Assembly: GCA_052170475.1 (NCBI GenBank)
Contig: JBQNAL010000020.1
Location: 1 to 31,653 of the forward strand
Reading direction: 5' to 3'
DNA: 31,653 nucleotides
Origin: CAJPQU01 sp052170475
Lineage (GTDB): Bacteria > Bacillota > Negativicutes > Selenomonadales > Selenomonadaceae
Positions 23,898 through 31,579 of the stretch are shown here, piece by piece. The notes beneath the pieces were generated by a model. It worked only from the letters and a program-made list of their open reading frames with translations, was not told the origin of the DNA and made no database searches. Positions within the stretch are counted from its first letter, which is position 1. The number at the start of each line of letters is the position of its first letter. A program made the translations under genes and the position numbers.

Positions 23898-26800
23898 AAT
23901 TTCACTTTACGGTGCAGCCGTACCAGACGGATGCGGTGGAGGCGGTTGTCCGTGTATTCGAGGGGCAGCCGTATGCGGCGAGCACGACCTACCTGCGCGA
24001 TGCCGGTACGGGCGCGTCGCAGGGGAACCTGCTGTCCGGGCTGGAAGGCGATACGAATGTACCTCTTTTCACGGCGGAGGCAGACGATGGATTTCGCAAT
24101 GAGGAACTGCATCTCTCGAAGGAGCAGCTCCTCGAAAATATCCGCCATGTGCAGAGCGCGCGCAATCTCCACCTGTCCCATACGCTCTCCGCACCGCTTG
24201 GCGCGTGTGCGCTGGATGTGGAGATGGAGACGGGTACGGGCAAGACGTACGTCTATATCAAGACGATGTTCGAGATGAACCGCCGCTATGGCTGGACGAA
24301 GTTCATCGTGGTGGTGCCGAGCATTGCGATCCGCGAGGGCGTGAAGAAGTCCTTCGAGATGACGGCGGCGCATTTCATGGAGCACTATGGGAAAAAAGCA
24401 CGGTTCTTCGTCTACAACAGCAGCCATCTCAACCAACTGGATGCGTTCTCGGCCGACGCGGGTCTATCGGTGATGATCATCAATACCCAAGCATTTGCCA
24501 CCTCGCTGAATGAAAAAAAGAACGTGGAGGGGCGCGGCGGCAATAAGGAGGCACGCATTATCTACTCGAAACGCGACGCCTTCGGATCGCGCCGTCCGAT
24601 TGATGTGATCGCGGCGAATCGCCCGATCCTCATTTTAGATGAACCACAGAGAATGGGGCGCGCCGGATCGGCGACGCAAACGGCACTCGCACAGTTTCGC
24701 CCGCTCTTTACGCTGAATTATTCGGCAACCCACGCCGAACGGCACAATCTTGTCTATGTGCTGGATGCGGTGGATGCCTACAATGCGCGCCTCGTGAAGA
24801 AGATCGAGGTGAAGGGATTCGAGGTGAAAAATCTGCCGGGGACGGGGCGCTATCTCTATCTGGAAGAAATCATACTCTCACCAAAGAAGCCGCCCCGCGC
24901 ACGCCTTGAACTGGAAGTGGCGCACAAGCATGGGGTGAAACGCGAGCTGCGCATCCTTGATGTAGAGGATAATCTCTATCCTCTCTCAGGCGAGATGGAG
25001 CAATATCAGGGCTTTGTTGTTTCCGCCATCGACGCCCACGAGGGGACGGTGACCTTTCTCAATGGCACGGTGCTGCACAAGGGGGACGTCATGGGGGACG
25101 TTTCGGAGGAAGATCTGCGGCGGGTGCAAATTCGCGAAACGATCCGCTCCCATTTCGAGAAGGAGCAGTCCCTCTTTCATAAGGGAATCAAGACTCTCTC
25201 CCTGTTCTTCATCGACGAAGTGGCAAAGTACCGCCGGTATGACGAGAATGGTGCCGAAACCTTAGGCCCCTATGGTCGTATCTTTGAGGAAGAATATCTC
25301 TCGGTGATGAATGAACACCGTACCCTTTTCGATCCGAAGTACATGGCGTATCTTGATTCCTTTCCCGTGCAGGAGGTACATAAGGGCTATTTCAGCGTGG
25401 ACAAGAAAACCGGGCGGCCGATAGACAGTGCGGTAAAGCGCGGCTCGGATTGTTCGGATGACAGTTCGGCGTATGATCTCATTTTGAAAAACAAGGAACG
25501 GCTGCTTTCCTTTGACGAGCCGACACGCATCATTTTTTCTCACTCGGCGCTGCGCGAAGGGTGGGATAATCCGAATGTATTCCAAATCTGTACGCTGAAG
25601 CACGCGGCAAGCGCCACGGCAAAGCGCCAAGAGGTGGGGCGCGGACTCCGCCTCGCCGTTGATCAGGCGGGGCAGCGAATGGATCACGAGAGATTAGGCG
25701 ATGCGGTGCATGAGCTCAATGTGCTGACGGTAATCGCCAGTGAGAGTTACGCCGGCTTTGTGGGAGATTTACAGCGGCAGATGGAGGTAGAGCTATACGA
25801 GCGCCCCAAAGCGGCAACAGAGGCGTATTTCGTCGGCAAGACCGTACCCACGGCAGAGGGAAGCGTAACGCTCAGCGAAAAACAGGCGCGCGCCATGTAC
25901 CACTATCTCCTGCGTCATGACTATATCGACGATGATGCCCATGTAACCCAAGTATACCGTGCGGCAGTCATCGAGGGAGCGCTTGCCCCGCTTCCTGAAA
26001 TTCTATCGCCGATGGCGGAAGGAATGCACCATTTGGTGCAGGCAATCTATGACGAAACGGTTCTGCCCTCCATGATTGCCGACGGGAATGCGACAAAGAC
26101 GCCGAAAAACCCGCTCAATGAACGATTCCATCAGGCAGAATTTCAAAAGCTCTGGCAAACCATCAATCATAAGTACGCGTATACGGTGAATTTTTCCTCA
26201 GATGAGTTGATCGGAAAAGCCGTCGAACACATCCATCAAGAGCTGAGGGTAAGCAAGACGCAATATACGATGACGTATGGCCGCCAACAGATAAAGGTAG
26301 ATGCCGGGATGGTCGCCGAGGGAACAAGTTTTGAATACGGCAAGAGCCAAACGCATACGCTGCATCGCGTACCGAAAAGCACAGCGGCGTATGACCTCAT
26401 CGGCAAGATTGCGACGGGGACGGTATTGACGCGGCGCACGACGGCGCAAATTCTGCAAGCGCTTCATCCCGAGGTTTTTTCGATGTACCAAGATAATCCC
26501 GAGGAATTCATCCGCAAGGTAACGCGTCTTATCTTGGAACAAAAAGCAACCATGATCGTGGAGCACATCACGTACGACATGATTGAAGGCCGCTACGATA
26601 CCAGCATCTTCACCACAGAGAAGCGGCCCCTCGCCGAAGCGTACAGAGCGGAAAAAGCCATCCAAGCGTATGTATTCACCGACGGCACGGCCTTCGACAG
26701 CGTTGAGCGAAAATTCGCCAAGGCGCTGGACGGTGCCGACGAGGTCATGATCTACGCTAAACTGCCCCGCGGCTTCGCCATTCCGACCCCGTTGGGAAAC

Positions 26801-27019
26801 TATGCGCCGGATTGGGCGATTGTCTTCCACGAAGGGAAAGTGAAACATATCTACTTCGTCGCCGAAACGAAAGGCTCTCTCTCCTCCCTCGACCTGCGCC
26901 CCATCGAGCAGGCGAAAATCGACTGCGCCCGAAAACTCTTCGCCAAGCTGTCCCACGGCAAAGTCGCGTATGACCATGTGGAGAATTTTGAGACGCTCCT
27001 CCAACGGGTGCTGAAGTGA
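23894..27019 (+). CDS. res: Type III restriction endonuclease subunit (Res)
   Basis: The helicase-nuclease subunit, which with Mod cleaves DNA after ATP-dependent communication between two inversely oriented sites. SF2 helicase motif I METGTGKTYVY is at residues 111-121, motif II DEPQ at 249-252, motif III NYSATH soon after, and motif VI QEVGRGLRL from 579. The C-terminal PD-(D/E)XK nuclease has D973 (APDWAIVF), E991 and K993 (AETKG), so the catalytic set is complete. 1041 residues, full length with no frameshift. The ATG overlaps the rhuM stop (ATGA). A strong terminator ends the operon. Confidence 0.95.
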   Translation: MKFHFTVQPYQTDAVEAVVRVFEGQPYAASTTYLRDAGTGASQGNLLSGLEGDTNVPLFTAEADDGFRNEELHLSKEQLLENIRHVQSARNLHLSHTLSAPLGACALDVEMETGTGKTYVYIKTMFEMNRRYGWTKFIVVVPSIAIREGVKKSFEMTAAHFMEHYGKKARFFVYNSSHLNQLDAFSADAGLSVMIINTQAFATSLNEKKNVEGRGGNKEARIIYSKRDAFGSRRPIDVIAANRPILILDEPQRMGRAGSATQTALAQFRPLFTLNYSATHAERHNLVYVLDAVDAYNARLVKKIEVKGFEVKNLPGTGRYLYLEEIILSPKKPPRARLELEVAHKHGVKRELRILDVEDNLYPLSGEMEQYQGFVVSAIDAHEGTVTFLNGTVLHKGDVMGDVSEEDLRRVQIRETIRSHFEKEQSLFHKGIKTLSLFFIDEVAKYRRYDENGAETLGPYGRIFEEEYLSVMNEHRTLFDPKYMAYLDSFPVQEVHKGYFSVDKKTGRPIDSAVKRGSDCSDDSSAYDLILKNKERLLSFDEPTRIIFSHSALREGWDNPNVFQICTLKHAASATAKRQEVGRGLRLAVDQAGQRMDHERLGDAVHELNVLTVIASESYAGFVGDLQRQMEVELYERPKAATEAYFVGKTVPTAEGSVTLSEKQARAMYHYLLRHDYIDDDAHVTQVYRAAVIEGALAPLPEILSPMAEGMHHLVQAIYDETVLPSMIADGNATKTPKNPLNERFHQAEFQKLWQTINHKYAYTVNFSSDELIGKAVEHIHQELRVSKTQYTMTYGRQQIKVDAGMVAEGTSFEYGKSQTHTLHRVPKSTAAYDLIGKIATGTVLTRRTTAQILQALHPEVFSMYQDNPEEFIRKVTRLILEQKATMIVEHITYDMIEGRYDTSIFTTEKRPLAEAYRAEKAIQAYVFTDGTAFDSVERKFAKALDGADEVMIYAKLPRGFAIPTPLGNYAPDWAIVFHEGKVKHIYFVAETKGSLSSLDLRPIEQAKIDCARKLFAKLSHGKVAYDHVENFETLLQRVLK

Positions 27020-27037
27020 CCCCGTCCCCTAACAACG

Positions 27038-27081
27038 AAAGGGAGGGGGCTGCCAAAATCTTGGCAGCCCCCTCCCTTTTT
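27038..27081. terminator. Terminator between res and the oxidoreductase operon
   Basis: A perfect 19-bp stem (27038-27056 with 27061-27079), core GGGAGGGGGCTGCCAA, encloses the 4-nt loop AATC and is followed by T5. It lies between convergent genes and overlaps the end of the minus-strand gene by two bases. Confidence 0.9.
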
Positions 27082-27613
27082 ACGCCCCCCGGGCTAACCG
27101 ATAGCCGGCTTGGAGGGCTTTTTTGTTGGCTTCTTCCGTGCCTTTCGGCACGCGGTCTAAGACCGCTCGCTCCAAGGACGCGGCGGTGACGCACTGGGTG
27201 AGGGCGACGACGGCGCCTAGGGCGACGATGTTGGCGAAGAGCGGCTTGCCGCAGGCTTCTGTCGCCGTGTGCGTGATGGGGAGATCGACGCGGCGCGCCC
27301 CATTCGCTTCCACGCGGTCAACGAAGAGGCTGTCCGTGATGACGAGGCCGTCAGGCGCGGCGTCGTGCGCGAATTTGTCTGCGGCTTCTTGGCTCATGAG
27401 CAGGAGGGTCTGCGGCTTCGTGACGCGGCTGAAGTGGATGGGCGCATCCGAGAGGATGACCTCGGCCTTCGACGCGCCGCCTCGCGCCTCTGGGCCATAG
27501 GATTGCGACTGGATGGCCATTTTCCCGTCTAAGAGCGCCGCTTCCGCCAAGATGATCCCGGCGGTGATGAGCCCCTGCCCGCCGGTGCCGGAAAAGCGAA
27601 AGGTCTCTTTCAT
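27080..27613 (-). CDS. korC: 2-oxoacid:ferredoxin oxidoreductase, gamma subunit
   Basis: A 177-residue gamma subunit (POR family) of a CoA-acylating 2-oxoacid:ferredoxin oxidoreductase. The N-terminal FRFSGTGGQGLITAGIILAEAA and SQSYGPEARGGASKAEVILSD are diagnostic. ATG 27613 overlaps the beta-subunit stop (ATGA) and has GGGAGG upstream; the long upstream extension of the frame is antisense-like noise. It is last in the D-A-B-C order. The substrate (2-oxoglutarate or branched 2-oxoacids) cannot be decided from this subunit. Confidence 0.92.
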   Translation of the reverse strand: MKETFRFSGTGGQGLITAGIILAEAALLDGKMAIQSQSYGPEARGGASKAEVILSDAPIHFSRVTKPQTLLLMSQEAADKFAHDAAPDGLVITDSLFVDRVEANGARRVDLPITHTATEACGKPLFANIVALGAVVALTQCVTAASLERAVLDRVPKGTEEANKKALQAGYRLARGA

Positions 27614-28440
27614 CGCGCGATACCTCCCTGCGCCCGGCGAATGACTTCCGCGTAGGCCTCCGTGTATTCCGTCACATCGTCGCGCGAAGAGAGGACGCCG
27701 ATGGGGAATTTCCCCTGCCGCTCCTCGGCGGAGAGTTTCTCCCAAGCCGCTTTCATGACGCCGTGTTCCTTTTGCCACTCCATCATGGCCGCCGGCGCGC
27801 CGATCTTGTTCTGGCGGCCGAAGTTCGTCGGGCAGGCGGTCACGGCCTCAATGATGCTGAAGCCCTTGTGCCGGATCCCCTGCTCGATGACCTTCCCCAA
27901 GAGGGGCGCGTGGTACGTCGTCGCCCGAGCGGTAAAGGTGGCGCCGGCGGCGCGCGCCAAGTCGAGGAGGTCAAACGCCGGCTCCACGGTGAGGTACGGC
28001 GCGGTGGTGGCGCGGCTCCCCGCCGGGGTCAGCGGGGAATACTGCCCGCCGGTCATGCCGTAAATGCTGTTGTTAAAGACCACCAACGTCAGGTCGATGT
28101 TGCGGCGCGCGGCGTGGATGAGGTGATTGCCCCCGATGGCGGCGCAGTCGCCGTCGCCGCTCACGACGATGACGGTCATCTCCGGCCGCGCCATCTTGAG
28201 GCCGCTGGCGATGGGGAGCGCCCGCCCGTGGAGGGTATTCGCCGTATTGAAGTCCACATAGCCCGACGCCCGACTGGAGCAGCCGATGCCGGAAATGAAC
28301 GCCACTTCGTCCTTCGTCAGCCCCATGCGATCGACAGCTTCTACCATCGCCGACAGGACGACGCCGTTGCCGCAGCCGCCGCACCAAAGGTGCGGGAGCC
28401 GCCCCGGGCGAAAATATTTTTCCACCAAGGCTTCCTTCAT
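27610..28440 (-). CDS. korB: 2-oxoacid:ferredoxin oxidoreductase, beta subunit (TPP-binding)
   Basis: The thiamine-diphosphate-binding subunit, 276 residues. LPHLWCGGCGNGVVLSAM has the CGGCG motif near the N-terminus, GIGCSSR follows, and the TPP/Mg motif runs from GDGD to NN (GDGDCAAIGGNHLIHAARRN then FNNSIYGMTGGQ). This matches KorB-type two-to-four-subunit enzymes more than pyruvate:ferredoxin oxidoreductase. Its ATG is 1 bp after the alpha stop. Confidence 0.94.
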   Translation of the reverse strand: MKEALVEKYFRPGRLPHLWCGGCGNGVVLSAMVEAVDRMGLTKDEVAFISGIGCSSRASGYVDFNTANTLHGRALPIASGLKMARPEMTVIVVSGDGDCAAIGGNHLIHAARRNIDLTLVVFNNSIYGMTGGQYSPLTPAGSRATTAPYLTVEPAFDLLDLARAAGATFTARATTYHAPLLGKVIEQGIRHKGFSIIEAVTACPTNFGRQNKIGAPAAMMEWQKEHGVMKAAWEKLSAEERQGKFPIGVLSSRDDVTEYTEAYAEVIRRAQGGIAR

Positions 28441-28441
28441 C

Positions 28442-29590
28442 TTATTCCGCCCCCTCCATCGCTTTTTTGATCTCCGCCAATAGCTCTTCCGGCGTGGCGG
28501 ACTCGTTATCGTACTTGGCGTAAAGGTGAACCGGCGTCCTGCCCGCCACCGCCCGCTCCACCTCGCGGACGTACTGACCGCAGTTCAGCTCATGAACGAG
28601 GAGCCGCTTCACCCGCTGCGCGAGAGCCTGCACCTGCGCCTCGGCAAAGGGCCAGATCGTGATGGGACGCCACAGCCCTGCCTTGATCCCCTCTTCCCGC
28701 GCCATGTCCACCGCGTCGTAAGCGCTCCGCGCCGCCCCGCCGAACGCGACGACGGCGATCTCCGCATCCTCCATGCGATAGCTTTCCGCCGTCACGATGT
28801 CCGTCCTATGATCCTCCAATTTTCCCCGCAGGCGATCCATGGAACTTTTGGTGGCGGCGGGCGTTCCCTTCGGAAAGCCCGTCTCGTCGTGGATCAGCCC
28901 GGAAACATGCCAGCGATAACCGCTGCCGAACGCGGCCATGGGCGCTACGCCGGATCCGTCCACGTCGCGATAGGCGAAATATTCTTCCGGCGGCACCGTC
29001 GGCGCCTTTCGGCTGACCGTCGGCAGCGCGCCGTAGTCCTCGGGGAGGTCGATGCGCTCGCGCATGTGTCCCACGATTTCATCCATCAGCAAAATGACGG
29101 GACAGCGATACGTTTCCGAAAGCGCCACCGCCCGCCGGGTCAGGGTAAAGCACTCCGGCACGCTCGACGGGGAGAGGGCGATCACCCAATGGTCGCCGTG
29201 GGTACCCCACCGCGCCTGCATGACGTCCCCTTGGGACGGCGAGGTGGGCTGCCCCGTAGCCGGGCCGACCCGCTGCACGTCCACCACCACCAGCGGAATC
29301 TCGGCGCTGCACGCGAGGCCAATCATCTCCTGCTTTAAGGAGAACCCCGGCCCACTCGTCGCTGTCAGCGCCTTCACGCCGCCCAAGGAGGCGCCGATGA
29401 CCGTGCCGATCCCGGCAATCTCGTCCTCCGTCTGCATGAACTTCCCCCCGACTTCCGGCAGGCGCTTCGCCATCCCCTCGGCGATCTCCGTGGAGGGCGT
29501 GATGGGGTACCCGCCGTAAAAGCGCACCCCGGCGGCAATCGCCCCTTCCACCACCGCCTGATTGCCCTGCATCAAAAGCGTCCGCGCCAT
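28442..29590 (-). CDS. korA: 2-oxoacid:ferredoxin oxidoreductase, alpha subunit
   Basis: A 382-residue alpha subunit. LLMQGNQAVVEGAIAAGVRFYGGYPITPSTEI at the start and SGPGFSLKQEMIGLACSAEIPLVVVDVQRVGPATG are hallmark blocks. The C-terminal part has PITIWPFAEAQV and the LLVHELNCGQYVREVERAVAG segment. It acts with beta in decarboxylating the 2-oxoacid and forming acyl-CoA while reducing ferredoxin. ATG 29590 follows GGAGGGGG within the end of the ferredoxin gene; the upstream frame is not homologous to the family. Confidence 0.94.
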   Translation of the reverse strand: MARTLLMQGNQAVVEGAIAAGVRFYGGYPITPSTEIAEGMAKRLPEVGGKFMQTEDEIAGIGTVIGASLGGVKALTATSGPGFSLKQEMIGLACSAEIPLVVVDVQRVGPATGQPTSPSQGDVMQARWGTHGDHWVIALSPSSVPECFTLTRRAVALSETYRCPVILLMDEIVGHMRERIDLPEDYGALPTVSRKAPTVPPEEYFAYRDVDGSGVAPMAAFGSGYRWHVSGLIHDETGFPKGTPAATKSSMDRLRGKLEDHRTDIVTAESYRMEDAEIAVVAFGGAARSAYDAVDMAREEGIKAGLWRPITIWPFAEAQVQALAQRVKRLLVHELNCGQYVREVERAVAGRTPVHLYAKYDNESATPEELLAEIKKAMEGAE

Positions 29591-29592
29591 CG

Positions 29593-29790
29593 TCACGCCC
29601 CCTCCTTTCTCACGAAAATGGCAAAATCGGGACACCGCATCTCGCACTGCCCGCAGGAGATACAGGCGTCCTCCCGCCCCGGCACGAGAGCCGCCTTATT
29701 TCTCTCGGTCACCGTCAGTACCCCTTTCGGACAGAAGTGCGCACATATCCCGCAGCCCTTACATCGCACGGAGATAAAGTGTAAACTCAT
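29593..29790 (-). CDS. korD: 2-oxoacid:ferredoxin oxidoreductase, ferredoxin-like delta subunit
   Basis: A 65-residue 2[4Fe-4S] ferredoxin-type subunit with cysteine motifs CKGCGICAHFCP and CISCGQCEMRCP. It passes electrons from the alpha/beta core to external ferredoxin. It is the first gene of the operon; ATG 29790 has AAGGA about nine bases upstream. An ATG three codons earlier lacks room for a ribosome site. The stop codon lies within the ribosome site region of korA. Confidence 0.9.
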   Translation of the reverse strand: MSLHFISVRCKGCGICAHFCPKGVLTVTERNKAALVPGREDACISCGQCEMRCPDFAIFVRKEGA

Positions 29791-29842
29791 ACAAACCATC
29801 CTTTCCAAACGATCCCCTCCCGGTGACCGTCCGTCTTTCTTA

Positions 29843-29871
29843 ATGATAACATACCCTCGGGGCATGTTCAA
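29843..29871 (-). promoter_or_regulatory. Promoter of the korDABC operon
   Basis: On the minus strand TTGAAC (29871-29866), 17 bp, TATCAT (29848-29843). Confidence 0.78.
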
Positions 29872-30000
29872 TTGTTTTATGTAAATTTTTATATAAAAGC
29901 TATATTTTTATTGCATAGAGATGAAGCTCCCTACTTTTGCTCTTCCTGCATTGCCCCCTTACGCTCGATGTTTTTTGGCGGAACAAAAATTGAACATAAA

Positions 30001-30029
30001 TTGCAACTCTTCTATATTTGTGCTATCAT
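30001..30029 (+). promoter_or_regulatory. Promoter of the PepSY membrane protein gene
   Basis: TTGCAA (30001-30006), 17 bp, TATCAT (30024-30029). Hexamers and spacing are identical to the promoter at 31503-31531, hinting at shared control. Confidence 0.78.
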
Positions 30030-30104
30030 GCAACCCATAGGCGGATGTCATTTAGTAGAAGAATACAGTGCGCTCCTGCGCGTTTTTGGGGGAGGGGAAG
30101 AAAC

Positions 30105-31385
30105 TTGCGTCGGATATATCAGCTTCATCGCGTCACGAGTTTTTTGGCCGCGCCGTTTTTGGTGATCTTTTGCCTGACGGGGCTGGCGTTGCTTTTTTCT
30201 GAGGAGGTTTATGATTGGAATACCTCGGGCAGCGTTCCAACCTATGCGCCGGTGGAGGAGGAAGTTCTGTATTCGGCGCTGGGCGAGGCTGTCTCCCATG
30301 CGCAGACGTCGGGGGCGGCGATCCGTTCCGTGCGCTTTGCGCATTCCGTGGGACGGATCCGGCTTCGCCTGAGCGACCAGGGCATGGCGGCGGGGCAAAT
30401 GGGACGCATCGTCGATTTTTATATGCAGGACGGGACTTTGCAAACAGCGGCTTCTGTTAGAACGTATCGTCATGAATGGATGAACGGCGCGATGGTTTTC
30501 TTAAGCCGCCTTCACGTTCGGCTAAACGACGGCGAAGCGGGGCGGATTTTGATGGCGGTGGCCTGCGCGTTGTCCATGGTGTCCATCGGCACGGGATTTC
30601 TCTTGTACCCTCGCTTTATGAAAGGGCTTTCCTTTGGGGTGCGGCGGCAGTTTTCCCGGCGGCTGTGGTGGTCGGATTGGCATAAGGCGCTCGGCATCTT
30701 GGCGGGGGGCTGGCTCTTCGTCCTCTCCTTCACCGGCGTGGCGCTGTACCTATATCGGCAGGGGGCGGACGATTATCAGCGGGCGGCGTACCAAGAGGCG
30801 GCGAAGGTCATTCCCCCGGCGGCGGGGGCGGCGCTCGATCTTCCCGCCGCCTTGGCACGCCTTCGCCGCGAGCGACCGGAGGATCGCGTCTTGGCGATCT
30901 TCCCGCCAGACGCCGCGCACCCGTTTTTTGCCTTTGAAGTAGCGGACGCCTCGGCAAGCCGTTCCCTGTACGCGGTACGCCAGTGGGTATTCCTGTCGGC
31001 CGATGGGGAGAGGACGCTTTTTTCGCCGCCGCCATCTTGGGCAGCCATCGGCGCCCTTGCGTCAAACCTGCACTTTCGCAATCATGGAACCCTCGCCCTC
31101 AAAGGACTGTGGGCGTTCTTTCTCCTCCTCTCCCTTATCCTCACCGTGAGCGGACTGGCCATCTACATCACCCGCTTCCCGAAAAATGCCGGAGCGAAAC
31201 CTCCCGTCATGCCGCTTTTTTCCTTTGGCTCCGGTGGGGTCTGGGCCTTGGCGCTTCTGTCGGTGGCGGGGCTTTTTCTTCCGCTCTGGGGCGCTGAGGG
31301 GCTGGGGACGGCCGCGTTCTTCCTCGTGGCGCTTGGCACCGCGTGTTTAGCGGACAGGGCGTGGTTTCGAGGAAGGCGCGAGTGA
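30105..31385 (+). CDS. PepSY-associated transmembrane protein
   Basis: A 426-residue inner-membrane protein of the PepSY_TM family (PiuB/FoxB-like), often encoded next to TonB-dependent siderophore receptors and thought to reduce or handle imported ferric complexes. An RRIYQLHRVTSFLAAPFLVIFCLTGLALLF start gives the first helix. A periplasmic PepSY-like region follows, then WLFVLSFTGVALYLYRQ, SDWHKALGILAGG and two C-terminal helices. The start is TTG 30105, seven bases after GGAGGGG; the frame runs upstream to 30018 but without a ribosome site. A 75-nt leader precedes it. Confidence 0.82.
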   Translation: MRRIYQLHRVTSFLAAPFLVIFCLTGLALLFSEEVYDWNTSGSVPTYAPVEEEVLYSALGEAVSHAQTSGAAIRSVRFAHSVGRIRLRLSDQGMAAGQMGRIVDFYMQDGTLQTAASVRTYRHEWMNGAMVFLSRLHVRLNDGEAGRILMAVACALSMVSIGTGFLLYPRFMKGLSFGVRRQFSRRLWWSDWHKALGILAGGWLFVLSFTGVALYLYRQGADDYQRAAYQEAAKVIPPAAGAALDLPAALARLRRERPEDRVLAIFPPDAAHPFFAFEVADASASRSLYAVRQWVFLSADGERTLFSPPPSWAAIGALASNLHFRNHGTLALKGLWAFFLLLSLILTVSGLAIYITRFPKNAGAKPPVMPLFSFGSGGVWALALLSVAGLFLPLWGAEGLGTAAFFLVALGTACLADRAWFRGRRE

Positions 31386-31502
31386 ATCGGTTCTTTTTGT
31401 GAGGGGAAAATGGCGCGGGAGGGGAATTTTTACCGCTCAAGGATATGAGGATGAAAATTCGCGGGAAAATACGCCTAAAAAAGAGAGAAAATCTTAAATT
31501 TA

Positions 31503-31531
31503 TTGCAATAAATGAAAAAACGATGTATCAT
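31503..31531 (+). promoter_or_regulatory. Promoter of the repeat-containing gene
   Basis: TTGCAA (31503-31508), 17 bp, TATCAT (31526-31531). The -35 lies within the 12-bp palindrome TTATTGCAATAA (31500-31511), a candidate operator. TTATTGCA recurs at 31532-31539 and at about 29909-29916. Confidence 0.75.
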
Positions 31532-31579
31532 TATTGCATAAACTTATCATATAAAAACGAAGGGATGCGTTATGTACTC

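Noticed and set aside
20483..27079. The RM locus as an integrated mobile element
   Set aside because: No integrase, transposase, tRNA or terminal direct repeats are visible at either boundary; acquisition is possible, but mechanism is unsupported.
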